From JBAXHO01 sp037138855 (lineage in GTDB: Bacteria; Patescibacteriota; Dojkabacteria; B142; OLB20), in the NCBI GenBank assembly GCA_037138855.1, contig JBAXHO010000034.1:1-18831 (forward strand): a stretch of DNA of 18,831 nucleotides, in the 5' to 3' direction. This document shows positions 6,750 to 13,493 of this stretch, piece after piece (positions within the stretch are counted from its first letter, which is position 1; each line of letters starts with the position of its first letter). A program made the position numbers and the translations under genes. The notes under the pieces are model-generated. The model had not been told where the DNA came from. It ran no database searches and worked only from the letters and a program-made list of their open reading frames with translations.

Positions 6750-7175
6750 ATGCTTAAAACTAAAAACTATCAGGGTGTTATCGCCATTATAACTAATGAT
6801 AAAAATGAAGTAATTCTCGGTAAAAAGATTATCAAACCGGGACACTTCTTAAGTGATTCATGGCATCTGCCTGGAGGAAAAATCAATCAAGGAGAAGATG
6901 TAAAGAAAGCCTTAGAGAGAGAAATGAAAGAAGAGTTGAGCATTACAATCAAACCGATAAAATTGCTGTGTGATTATCCTGTGACAATAAAAAAAATGAC
7001 ATTTTTATCTGCCTGTTATATTTGTCAACAAAAAGACCCGAACGATGCACTGAAACCAGCCGATGACTTACAAGCTGCACAATATTTTCCTAAAACTGAA
7101 ATTTTAAAAATTCATCAAAAGGAAATTATGAAAAGCTGGCCAGAAGAGCTGGTAAAGTATTTCTCAAATTTCTAA
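6750..7175 (+). CDS. Nudix (MutT-like) hydrolase
   Basis: The 141-residue single-domain protein has a clear Nudix box at residues 43-65: G43, E49, then R57-E58-x-x-E61-E62, with Ser instead of Gly near the end. Nudix enzymes cleave nucleoside-diphosphate-linked compounds using Mg2+ held by these glutamates. The segment SDSWHLPGGK before the box is typical of MutT-like house-cleaning and NDP-sugar hydrolases. The substrate cannot be told from sequence. It stands alone, divergent from a 48-codon ORF, and a strong terminator follows 22 bp after its stop. ATG 6750 is the natural start. Confidence 0.9.
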   Translation: MLKTKNYQGVIAIITNDKNEVILGKKIIKPGHFLSDSWHLPGGKINQGEDVKKALEREMKEELSITIKPIKLLCDYPVTIKKMTFLSACYICQQKDPNDALKPADDLQAAQYFPKTEILKIHQKEIMKSWPEELVKYFSNF

Positions 7176-7197
7176 TTTAAATTAACTTTAACCCAAA

Positions 7198-7233
7198 ACC
7201 GCAGCTCACCCTCTGCGAACTGCGGTCTTTTTT
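7198..7233 (+). terminator. Rho-independent terminator after the Nudix gene
   Basis: ACCGCAG (7198-7204) pairs perfectly with CTGCGGT (7220-7226) around a 15-nt loop and is followed by C and six T. On the minus strand the hairpin is followed by TTTT, so it may also stop argG transcription, less efficiently. Confidence 0.85.
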
Positions 7234-7245
7234 CTCGAAAGTTTT

Positions 7246-7280
7246 ATTTCCGAGTTTCGAGTTACGAATTCCGAGTTACG
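7246..7280. repeat. Degenerate heptamer tract containing the argG stop codon
   Basis: Five in-register 7-mers (ATTTCCG, AGTTTCG, AGTTACG, AATTCCG, AGTTACG) end inside argG. The argG TAA is the TTA of the last AGTTACG unit, so the tract sets the C-terminal end of the protein. Confidence 0.75.
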
Positions 7281-8526
7281 ATTGTTTCTTTTTATACGCC
7301 TCCTTCATCTGCAACGAATAAATCTCAATGAATCCAGCACTGGCATTGACATTGAAATTATATCCTTCATCATTATTAAATGAAGCATTAGCCAATCCGT
7401 ATTTTGAGTCAACCGCAATTGGTGTCACAGTTCCCTTGTAAAGTTTCAATGTCACAACTCCTTCGACAATTTCATTTACTTTGTCATTAAAGGCATTGAT
7501 CGCCTCCATCAAAGGATCGAACCACAGTGCGCTATAACACATGTAAGCCCATTTGATATCCAGCATTTCTTTCATTTCATTGAGTTTTTGAGTTGAAACA
7601 AATTGTTCTAAATATTTATGAGCTTTGATCATCACATGACCAGCTGGTAGTTCATATACACCTCGATTTTTCACACCCACTAAACGATCCTCCAGCATGT
7701 AAGTGATCCCGACACCATGTTTACCGGCAATTTTATTCAACTTGATAATCATCTCTGCCAATGGTAGACTTTCACCGTTTAATTTTACTGGCAATCCCAT
7801 TTTAAATTCCATTTCGATTACTTCAGCTTGATCAGGGGCATGTTCGGGCAAAGTATAAGTTGTAAGAAACTTTTCCACAGGAGGAACCAATTTTGGTGTT
7901 TCAATTTCTCCGCCTTCCCAAGTCATTCCCCACATATTGTCATCGACACTATAAGGAAAGTCTTTTTTGACAGGAACTGGGATACCATTTTTGATGGCAT
8001 AAGCAATTTCTTCATTACGATCCATATTCCATTCACGTACTGGCGCAATGATTTTTATTTTTGAATTAAGCGTCATGACATATGATTCAAAACGAACTTG
8101 ATCATTACCTTTACCAGTAGAGCCGTGAGCGATGCATTGAATTCCTTCTTTTTCTGCGAATTCTACCGCTTTCATGGAAGTAATCACACGACCCATCGGT
8201 GTCGATAAATGATAATTACCCTGATAAGAAGCATTTGCTTTTATCCCTTTGGCAATTACTGCATTAGCGAAATCAGCTTTGGCATCTACTACAAATGCTT
8301 TTTTGGCACCTAGTTTTAACGCTTTTGCTTTAATTTCCTCCAGATCATCCTTTTGTTGACCGACATCCATTGTCAGAGTATAAACATCCACCTGGTAATT
8401 ATCCATCAGCCACTTAATCATTACAGATGTATCCAAGCCTCCTGAATAGAGAAGTAAAACTTTATCAAATTCGCCTTTTTTTGCTTCATAAGAAGAAGCT
8501 TTGAGATAGTTAGTTGTGTTTTGCAT
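7276..8526 (-). CDS. argG: Argininosuccinate synthase
   Basis: ArgG joins citrulline and aspartate using ATP to give argininosuccinate, the penultimate step of arginine synthesis. The 416-residue protein has the ATP pyrophosphatase P-loop YSGGLDTS at 27-34, the AHGSTGKGNDQVRFE block and IIAPVREW. It matches the common type 1 enzyme apart from about 20 extra N-terminal residues; no later in-frame Met would fit better. It is second in the argH-argG unit, 127 bp after argH, in an AT-rich gap whose GC-rich patch near 8602-8630 is followed on this strand by seven T and might attenuate. No Shine-Dalgarno sequence is seen. Expression is likely set by the arginine-type T-box upstream of argH. Confidence 0.97.
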   Translation of the reverse strand: MQNTTNYLKASSYEAKKGEFDKVLLLYSGGLDTSVMIKWLMDNYQVDVYTLTMDVGQQKDDLEEIKAKALKLGAKKAFVVDAKADFANAVIAKGIKANASYQGNYHLSTPMGRVITSMKAVEFAEKEGIQCIAHGSTGKGNDQVRFESYVMTLNSKIKIIAPVREWNMDRNEEIAYAIKNGIPVPVKKDFPYSVDDNMWGMTWEGGEIETPKLVPPVEKFLTTYTLPEHAPDQAEVIEMEFKMGLPVKLNGESLPLAEMIIKLNKIAGKHGVGITYMLEDRLVGVKNRGVYELPAGHVMIKAHKYLEQFVSTQKLNEMKEMLDIKWAYMCYSALWFDPLMEAINAFNDKVNEIVEGVVTLKLYKGTVTPIAVDSKYGLANASFNNDEGYNFNVNASAGFIEIYSLQMKEAYKKKQS

Positions 8527-8653
8527 AAAATATAGATTAAAAAATTAAATAATTAAAAAGATTAAAATACAATAAGATTTTCATCTTATCCAAAAAAACT
8601 GGGCTGCGTCTAAAGAGCGCGGTTTTCTTGAAATAATTTTTCATAAAAGATAA

Positions 8654-10039
8654 TTAAAAATTAAATTGTTTTTGTAAAATTTTTAACTGAAAATTGGCAT
8701 CCTGGAATTGTGCAAATTCCTGTTTACTGATCTTGATTGCCAAATTATCTGACTTTACAATCTTAATAAATTCCGCATAAAGTACTTTATTTTGTTCACC
8801 CTTGGCGACACTTGCTTTGATCGCTTTTTCAATAATTTGTTTGACCTGACGCATCGGTAACTTACTCTGCAACATAATTAATTCCATGAGTCCCATACTA
8901 TTGATAAATGCAGAATTCGCTTGAACTTTCATAGCTACTTTATTTACAGTTAAAGTACTAACTACGCCTTGTAAAATCTCCGGTATTAATTTCACATTAT
9001 TTACCAAATGATAAATGGCATATTTCGACTCCTGAGTATCACGGTTATAACCAATCAAAGCAGAATTGGTTAAATTCAATAATGTAAAAAGATAGCCCAA
9101 AGCTGATTTAGATTTTCCTTTAATTAATTCCAAAGGATCAGGATTTTTTTTCTGAGGCATCGCTGAACTACCGGTACTATATTGATCTGCTAATTTAATA
9201 AAACCAAATTCCGGCATACTGAAAAGAATCAAAGATTCGGCAAGAGTAGAGCAGTGGTTTAAAAATTTTACCAGTTGAAAAGCAAATTCTGCTTCCAATT
9301 CACCTCGATTAGTTATCACATCAATTGCATTAGCAAATGGTTTGGAAAATCCCAATTGTTCTGCCGATTTTTCAGGATCAATTGGAATTAAGGTTCCATA
9401 ACCGACACTGGCACCAAGAGGGGAGTAATCAAATTTTTCCTGTAGCTGTTTCAATCCCAATAAATCCCGTTTAAAGCTGACATAAAAAGCATGTAGTATA
9501 TAACCAAAGCTTGTCACAACAGCATGCTGATGATGGGTATATCCAGGACAAACTGTATTTTGATATTTTTTGGCTTGTTCCAACACTGCTTGATTTAAAG
9601 TTGAAATTGTCTTTTGAAAAAAATTAAGTTGATCATGAACAAATAAAAACAGATCTGTCACTACCTGATCATTGCGGGAACGACCGGTATGGATCTTGCC
9701 ACCAATTTCAATGCCATACTTTTCGGTTAGCCAATTTTCAATATTACTATGCATATCTTCTAGTGCAGGATTTAAAATAAATTTGCCTTGCGCCACCAGC
9801 TGAGATAATTCCAATAATCCGGTTTCTAACTTATTGAATTCATTTTCAGTAAGTAATTTTTGTGCCAATAACATTTTGGCTTGAGCCAGATTACATTGAA
9901 TATCATATTTTAAAAGCATCTGATCAGCTGGCTCAATTCCATAAGCATCATGCCCCACAGTAAATTGCAGCATTTTATCATCCGGAGCCACACTAAATGC
10001 GTTACCCCAAAGCTTATCTTGACTAATTTTCTTTTTCAT
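8654..10039 (-). CDS. argH: Argininosuccinate lyase
   Basis: ArgH splits argininosuccinate into arginine and fumarate. The 461-residue length is standard. Seen in order are the fumarase-superfamily motifs HTGRSRNDQV (117-126), PGYTHHQ with the conserved T168-H169, and the catalytic-loop signature GSSAMPQKKNP at 290-300. After T-H the usual LQxAQP is replaced by HQHAVV, a variation in a normally conserved stretch, although the catalytic loop serine is present. The gene is first after the T-box leader and is followed by argG. Only the last two steps of arginine synthesis are here, so the substrate is probably citrulline from elsewhere. ATG 10039 has an A/T-rich leader with no Shine-Dalgarno sequence. 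Confidence 0.97.
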   Translation of the reverse strand: MKKKISQDKLWGNAFSVAPDDKMLQFTVGHDAYGIEPADQMLLKYDIQCNLAQAKMLLAQKLLTENEFNKLETGLLELSQLVAQGKFILNPALEDMHSNIENWLTEKYGIEIGGKIHTGRSRNDQVVTDLFLFVHDQLNFFQKTISTLNQAVLEQAKKYQNTVCPGYTHHQHAVVTSFGYILHAFYVSFKRDLLGLKQLQEKFDYSPLGASVGYGTLIPIDPEKSAEQLGFSKPFANAIDVITNRGELEAEFAFQLVKFLNHCSTLAESLILFSMPEFGFIKLADQYSTGSSAMPQKKNPDPLELIKGKSKSALGYLFTLLNLTNSALIGYNRDTQESKYAIYHLVNNVKLIPEILQGVVSTLTVNKVAMKVQANSAFINSMGLMELIMLQSKLPMRQVKQIIEKAIKASVAKGEQNKVLYAEFIKIVKSDNLAIKISKQEFAQFQDANFQLKILQKQFNF

Positions 10040-10088
10040 TTTATTTAATTTTATAATTTAAAAAATTTATTAATTTTTATTAGAAACA

Positions 10089-10123
10089 GCAAATTGCAAT
10101 TTGCAACTTGCAATTTCCAAGCA
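10089..10123. repeat. Degenerate heptamer tract, GCAAWTT type, between T-box and argH
   Basis: Five in-register 7-mers (GCAAATT, GCAATTT, GCAACTT, GCAATTT, CCAAGCA) sit between the T-box terminator and the argH start, in the transcribed leader. Confidence 0.78.
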
Positions 10124-10124
10124 A

Positions 10125-10179
10125 CAAAAAACTCTCGTCCCTCACCCAAATATTATTTTGAGTAAAGAACGAGAGTTTT
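10125..10179 (-). terminator. T-box regulated terminator
   Basis: On the minus strand an 11-bp stem (10179-10169 with 10138-10128) encloses further ACTCAAA/TTTGGGT pairing and ends in a run of six T (10130-10125). The 5' arm overlaps the antiterminator CTCGT-TCTTT, so the two folds exclude each other as expected for a T-box. Confidence 0.93.
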
Positions 10180-10411
10180 CCCGTGGTACCATCTTTGTCT
10201 GCCAGCATTTTACAATGCTAACCTTGGGAACTTAAGTAACAATCAAACAATTATTCTTGAGTTCTGAACCTACTTATTGCTTGGCAATTTTCTTCGGTTC
10301 TGCTACTCAGGACTCTTTCGTTTCAGTGATTTTTCTACCGGCTTACAGCTTTCCCGGCTTGCTTAAGATGTTTTCAATCTGAAACTACTTTTTCCTGATG
10401 AATATTTAATT
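10125..10411 (-). promoter_or_regulatory. T-box riboswitch, tRNA-Arg type (specifier AGA), controlling argH-argG
   Basis: Read on the minus strand, all key parts are visible. The Stem I base is CAGGA (10397-10393) with TCCTG (10312-10308). The loop-E motif is AGTA (10389-10386) with GAA (10319-10317). Next to GAA is the specifier AGA (10316-10314), an Arg codon, followed by a purine. Above it GTTTCAG pairs with CTGAAAC. The T-box bulge TGGTACC (10191-10185) lies in an antiterminator whose outer stem is AAAGA/TCTTT and inner stem ACGGG/CTCGT. The competing terminator is described separately. TGGT predicts discriminator A, which fits many tRNA-Arg. Uncharged tRNA-Arg should favour readthrough. 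Stem I is short, about 90 nt. Confidence 0.93.
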
Positions 10412-10417
10412 GAGGGA

Positions 10418-10447
10418 ATAGTAACATGGTGAAACAGGGAATGTCAA
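10418..10447 (-). promoter_or_regulatory. Sigma70-type promoter for the T-box/argHG transcript
   Basis: On the minus strand TTGACA (10447-10442) is separated by 18 bp from TACTAT (10423-10418), which is preceded by TGT as an extended -10. Transcription would begin near 10411, just before Stem I of the T-box. Confidence 0.8.
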
Positions 10448-10691
10448 ATAATCTACTAGCTCATAACGGAGGAGTAAATTGTAAGTAAAATTAATTAGTA
10501 GTTTAAAAAAAACGATGGAGTATATATTGCAGACAAAAATTTAATAATCAACCAGTTTATGATTTTAAAAATCATATAAACAAGAAAATTCGAAAAGGTA
10601 TGTATATGATTCTTCAAAAACAAACAGTTAAATTTAGAATTGTAGTGAAATAAAGACCACATAAGTTTAATTATGTTGCATACGCTAATTA
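10448..10691. other. Spacer without a supported gene
   Basis: Between the argHG promoter and the next minus-strand gene there is AT-rich sequence with only start-less or hydrophobic chance frames. I find no RNA gene, hairpin with T-run or repeat that I can support here. Confidence 0.5.
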
Positions 10692-11291
10692 TCACGTGTT
10701 ACTTTTCAACAGATATTTCTGGAAATCTCGATCTCTCTCAATAAGATAATCAAGTGCATTATGAATAATAGCTGTTTTTGTAGATTCGTTATTAAGAGAA
10801 ATCCAATTTAAATATGTTGCTTGAAGTTTAGTGAGTTTTAAATTGAATCGTTCGTTTTTGCTATCAGAATTATTTTTTATAAAATTTTCAATTGCTACTC
10901 TTATAGTCGATTGAGAGTCGTATACTTTTTTTGTAAAGAAAATACGCTTCGAATCTTCAAAAAAGAGCTTATTCTTAGCATATTTCGATCTAGTATTTAC
11001 TAGAATCAATAGTGGCTTCTTTTTTTCTATAGCATACGAGAGCTGGTAACCATTTGACATGCTTCGTTCAGAAACATCTGCGATTACAATATCTGACGAA
11101 AAAATCCCTAACATTATATCATCAAATAATGATTGCGAAATAGCATAGTCAAACTCTTTTGCGTTGGAGTAAAAGGCAGGCGTCATAGAGCCTTTGACTA
11201 TTTCAGAATTATTTTTAACGATACATTCATATATATAACGGTAATACTTCTCATGTGCTTTTAAGTTCTTGAAAGAGCAAAAGAAGTACAT
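10692..11291 (-). CDS. Nucleoside 2-deoxyribosyltransferase-like domain fused to a C-terminal ribbon-helix-helix-like domain
   Basis: The 199-residue protein starts with a short strand and helix (MYFFCSF) and has SDIVIADVSERS at 66-77, followed by NGYQLSYAIEKKKPLLIL at 80-97. That is the layout of the nucleoside deoxyribosyltransferase/TIR-like Rossmann fold: the ADVS loop, then the G-x-ELGYA helix. Gln83 stands where catalytic Glu is usual. Residues about 149-195, from FNLKLTK through a helix-turn-helix-like stretch to ERDRDFQKYL, resemble a CopG/Arc ribbon-helix-helix DNA-binding domain. It may be a sensor-regulator or an effector. Both domain calls rest on pattern recognition. ATG 11291 is the only start after the upstream in-frame stop. 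It is divergent from the 11372-12510 genes. Confidence 0.6.
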   Translation of the reverse strand: MYFFCSFKNLKAHEKYYRYIYECIVKNNSEIVKGSMTPAFYSNAKEFDYAISQSLFDDIMLGIFSSDIVIADVSERSMSNGYQLSYAIEKKKPLLILVNTRSKYAKNKLFFEDSKRIFFTKKVYDSQSTIRVAIENFIKNNSDSKNERFNLKLTKLQATYLNWISLNNESTKTAIIHNALDYLIERDRDFQKYLLKSNT

Positions 11292-11309
11292 CCAGATAAG
11301 GTTGGAGTC

Positions 11310-11338
11310 TTGACAATTATCAAAGTATTAATCATATT
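11310..11338 (+). promoter_or_regulatory. Sigma70-type promoter for the small ORF/CYTH genes
   Basis: TTGACA (11310-11315) and CATATT (11333-11338) are 17 bp apart, about 35 bp before ATG 11372. It lies close to the divergent gene start at 11291, so binding there could affect both directions. Confidence 0.55.
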
Positions 11339-11371
11339 GATTTTGAGAATCCACTAATTTCTAAGGTTGTG

Positions 11372-11524
11372 ATGGAAACCATTTTATATAGAACAGCTAA
11401 TTCGAATCTTCCATATAATTGTGGTCTTGATCAACAAGCAAATGATACGATTTCTGAGAGGATTTTTGAAGCTTTTAATCAAGACAGGACGTCTTGGAGT
11501 GATTTATCAACTATTATTAATTAA
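11372..11524 (+). CDS. Small hypothetical protein, 50 residues, coupled to the CYTH gene
   Basis: ATG 11372 follows AAGG at five bases' distance, one of the few Shine-Dalgarno-like sites in the window, and sits just below a good promoter. The 50-codon frame (METILYRTAN to SDLSTIIN) ends three bases before the CYTH start, which suggests translational coupling. The same frame is open upstream without a start, back to a TAA at 11297-11299. It could therefore also be the 3' end of a gene that lost its beginning. I do not recognise the sequence and propose no function. Confidence 0.45.
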   Translation: METILYRTANSNLPYNCGLDQQANDTISERIFEAFNQDRTSWSDLSTIIN

Positions 11525-11527
11525 ACA

Positions 11528-12178
11528 ATGAGTAAACAAAATGTTGAGAAAGAAGTGAAGATACTAAATATTGATAGCTCATACGTAAATAATAGATTAG
11601 TTGAGCTGGGTGCAAAGAAGGTATTAGATGCAGTTACATATATAATTACCTTTGATGTTGTAAACACAATTATATTTAAAAAAATACCTAAGAAGTATAG
11701 AGAAATAATAAAACAGGCAAAGAATTTAACAAAAAATGGAAAGAGCCTAAAAGAACAAAATATACATTTAAGAGTTAGAAAACAAGTTGATCAATATGAG
11801 CTGACATTGAAATATAAAGCAAAGAAAGAAGAGAATTCAAAAGTTAAAAACGAAGTTGAAAATAATATTCATTTGACTAAAGATGAATGGGCTTTAATCG
11901 AAAAAACATTTTTATTAGCTGGGCTTACGGTAATTGCTAGGCAAGAAAAGCAAAGGACTTCTTATATTTTGAACCAAATAAAATTTGATATTGATACATG
12001 GCCTACTATGCCTTCATATGTTGAGATAGAAGCAAGTACAGAAAAAGAAATTGAAGATGGAATTCGAATTTTAAAGATAAAAAACCCAGTTCTCTCAAAT
12101 CTCTCAGGACAAAAATTATTTTCAAAATATGGAATAAATTTCTATTCGGATTTAATTTTTAATAGGCCAAAATATTGA
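11528..12178 (+). CDS. CYTH-domain protein (class IV adenylate cyclase / triphosphatase-like)
   Basis: The 216-residue protein has the diagnostic CYTH ExExK motif as EKEVK at residues 7-11. Later come LRVRKQ, the ELTLKYK strand, alternating acidic residues (KNEVEN), RTSYIL and YVEIEAS, which line the triphosphate tunnel in this superfamily. CYTH enzymes bind organic or inorganic triphosphates with divalent metal. Members include CyaB adenylate cyclase, thiamine triphosphatase and tripolyphosphatase. Which one this is cannot be told from sequence. An extra Lys-rich stretch (about residues 52-75) sits between the first strands. It follows a 50-codon ORF by three bases and overlaps the next ORF by four, so the three may be co-transcribed. 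Confidence 0.85.
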   Translation: MSKQNVEKEVKILNIDSSYVNNRLVELGAKKVLDAVTYIITFDVVNTIIFKKIPKKYREIIKQAKNLTKNGKSLKEQNIHLRVRKQVDQYELTLKYKAKKEENSKVKNEVENNIHLTKDEWALIEKTFLLAGLTVIARQEKQRTSYILNQIKFDIDTWPTMPSYVEIEASTEKEIEDGIRILKIKNPVLSNLSGQKLFSKYGINFYSDLIFNRPKY

Positions 12179-12510
12179 TAACTCATTTGGCTGCCCACCA
12201 CGAATCACTCCCAGTTAGTGATCGTCATATATATTTTGATCAAATGCAATCTAGGAATGCGGGAGAAATCGAGGCAGTGATGGGAAGTGAATATCTACTG
12301 AAATGTCAGCAGCGTATATTAACTATTGACGAGTCATTGCAAGGCTCCTTAGTTATGCAAAGACAACAGTTTCATTTTGATTGGTTTGATGACGATGTTG
12401 TTGATGTGCTTGATAGACAGGATTTGTCTACTATCCAAGAATTAACACGTACCAACGCTTCAAAATTAATGAGCGGTATTATTATCATGAAAAATCCACA
12501 TACAAAATGA
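12175..12510 (+). CDS. Hypothetical protein, 111 residues, TTG start overlapping the CYTH stop
   Basis: The TTG start overlaps the CYTH stop (TTGA), a common coupling arrangement, and an in-frame TAG lies immediately upstream. The protein is rich in Gln, Asp and His, and much less Lys-rich than the CYTH protein. Recognisable runs are RHIYFDQMQSRNAGE near the start and FHFDWFDDDVVDVLD near residues 66-80. The composition looks protein-like, but I cannot place it in a family. It could be the C-terminal remnant of a longer gene that was cut by a rearrangement. A start at the first internal ATG (residue 23) would also be possible. Confidence 0.45.
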   Translation: MITHLAAHHESLPVSDRHIYFDQMQSRNAGEIEAVMGSEYLLKCQQRILTIDESLQGSLVMQRQQFHFDWFDDDVVDVLDRQDLSTIQELTRTNASKLMSGIIIMKNPHTK

Positions 12511-12532
12511 TTATAAAAAATTGCTGGTCATA

Positions 12533-12561
12533 CTTTTAATAACATGAGTTGTTATTAAAGG
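12533..12561 (+). other. 11-bp hairpin after the 12175-12510 ORF
   Basis: CTTTTAATAAC (12533-12543) pairs along its full length (one T-G pair) with GTTATTAAAGG (12551-12561) around a 7-nt loop. No T-run follows, so it is at best a weak terminator or a 3' end stabiliser. Confidence 0.45.
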
Positions 12562-12897
12562 TGATCAAATAACCCTAAAAATTTCTTACCCCCAAAATAA
12601 CTGAAAATTCATTAATCATTTTGCTATATCATATAACTACTATTAAATAAAAAGTTCATACTTGACTCAAAGTAGCATGTGAGTATCAAAATTTTACAAG
12701 CACAACAACTACTAAGTAATTACTTTTTATATATGTGATAATTTGTCAACTCCATTTCCAATTTGCATTTTTTTCTCATTGGATCTTCATTCCGGATTTG
12801 AGTTTAAAATATGATAACTTCCAAGATCTAACGAACTATTTACTATGTATTTTGAATCTATTTTCATTTTCAAAGATTGATTTATGAAATTTCTCTT
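12562..12897. other. Spacer without a supported gene
   Basis: This AT-rich stretch shows no convincing reading frame. A weak promoter-like pair (TTGACT, 16 bp, TATCAA) lies near 12662-12690, and a few AAATTGC-like heptamers appear, but nothing I would annotate firmly. Confidence 0.4.
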
Positions 12898-13003
12898 CAA
12901 ATTGCAATTTGCATATTCCAAATTTCATCACTACTTTCCGCCTTCCACCCACCGATCACCGTCCACAAATTCCGGATTCCTGATTTCTGATTTCAGTGTT
13001 TGA
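12898..13003. repeat. Long degenerate heptamer tract running into the csoR promoter
   Basis: Units CAAATTG, CAATTTG, CATATTC, CAAATTT and CATCACT (12898-12932) are followed, after a 1-bp slip, by ten further units from CTTTCCG (12934) through CCCACCG, ATTCCGG, ATTCCTG and ATTTCTG, ending at TGTTTGA (12997-13003). The last unit overlaps the -35 box TTGACA. The unit sequence changes gradually along the tract while the spacing stays at 7. Confidence 0.75.
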
Positions 13004-13028
13004 CATTTCCATTTCTATCGTTTATTAT
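13000..13028 (+). promoter_or_regulatory. Sigma70-type promoter of csoR
   Basis: TTGACA (13000-13005) and TATTAT (13023-13028) are separated by exactly 17 bp, a near-consensus promoter. The CsoR-type operator starts directly at its 3' edge. Confidence 0.85.
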
Positions 13029-13045
13029 ATCCCCTATGGGGGGAT
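13029..13045 (+). promoter_or_regulatory. Probable CsoR operator
   Basis: ATCCCC (13029-13034) and GGGGAT (13040-13045) form an inverted repeat around TATGG. It matches the GC-tract pseudo-palindromes bound by CsoR-family repressors. It covers the predicted transcription start, so bound apo-CsoR should block the promoter and Cu(I) should release it. Confidence 0.75.
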
Positions 13046-13091
13046 TAAAATTTAATTAAAAATTAATAATTAAAAAATTAAAAAGATTTAA

Positions 13092-13110
13092 TCCTGAAAT
13101 ATGTTCAGGA
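13092..13110. repeat. TCCTGAA/TTCAGGA hairpin, second copy
   Basis: The stem TCCTGAA (13092-13098) with TTCAGGA (13104-13110) is identical to that at 4957-4975, with a different 5-nt loop. It lies in the csoR 5' leader. Occurrence in two unrelated spacers suggests a REP-like family rather than a gene-specific signal. Confidence 0.65.
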
Positions 13111-13138
13111 AAAAAATTAAAAGATTTTAAATTTACAT

Positions 13139-13180
13139 AATTTCCAAATTTCAATTTTCAAATTGCAAATTCCAAAATCT
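13139..13180. repeat. Degenerate heptamer tract abutting the csoR start codon
   Basis: Six in-register 7-mers (AATTTCC, AAATTTC, AATTTTC, AAATTGC, AAATTCC, AAAATCT) end at 13180, the base before the csoR ATG. The place usually held by a Shine-Dalgarno sequence is therefore repeat. Confidence 0.78.
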
Positions 13181-13456
13181 ATGAAAAACAAAGCTGATTT
13201 ATCTGTCCAGGAACGTCTTTTACATCGAATCAGAATTGTGGAAGGGCATTTAAAATCAATTGAAGAAATGATTGAAAGAGGTGAGTATTGTGTCCACATC
13301 ATCCACCAAACAAATGCCGTCCAGAAAGCTTTGAAAAACATCAATTCTCTGATCATGGAAAATCATTTAAACACTTGTGTCGTTAATCAAATCAAAGCGG
13401 GTGAAGCAAAAAATGTCACAGAGGAATTGCTGAAGCTCTACGGATTTCAGGAGTGA
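13181..13456 (+). CDS. csoR: CsoR-family copper-sensing transcriptional repressor
   Basis: The 91-residue all-helical protein has the family opening (ERLLHRIRIVEGHLKSIEEM, 11-30) and the Cu(I) ligands C37, H62 and C66 (YC...ENHLNTC), the CsoR Cys-His-Cys set. I chose ATG 13181. An in-frame TTG at 13163 lies in the heptamer tract and would add six residues not typical of the family. CsoR binds operators as a tetramer and leaves DNA when it binds Cu(I). The operator at 13029-13045 indicates autoregulation. The HMA/SafE fusion and copA follow in the same direction, so it probably controls copper export, although a 228-bp gap separates it from them. Confidence 0.94.
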   Translation: MKNKADLSVQERLLHRIRIVEGHLKSIEEMIERGEYCVHIIHQTNAVQKALKNINSLIMENHLNTCVVNQIKAGEAKNVTEELLKLYGFQE

Positions 13457-13493
13457 GACGGTAGACAGGAGGTTACTATTAGTATTTCGGTAG

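Noticed and set aside
8602..8630. Terminator between argH and argG
   Set aside because: A GC-rich patch is followed by seven T on the minus strand, but I could not draw a stable stem on that strand, so I left it as a remark in argG.
10495..10695. 66-codon minus-strand hydrophobic frame
   Set aside because: The composition is what AT-rich noncoding DNA gives. There is no ribosome site and no recognisable pattern.
10692..11291. Retron effector
   Set aside because: The domain mix is suggestive, but there is no reverse transcriptase and no msr/msd-like RNA in the window.
13163..13180. TTG start for csoR six codons upstream
   Set aside because: It lies in the heptamer tract; ATG 13181 gives the standard CsoR length and N-terminus.
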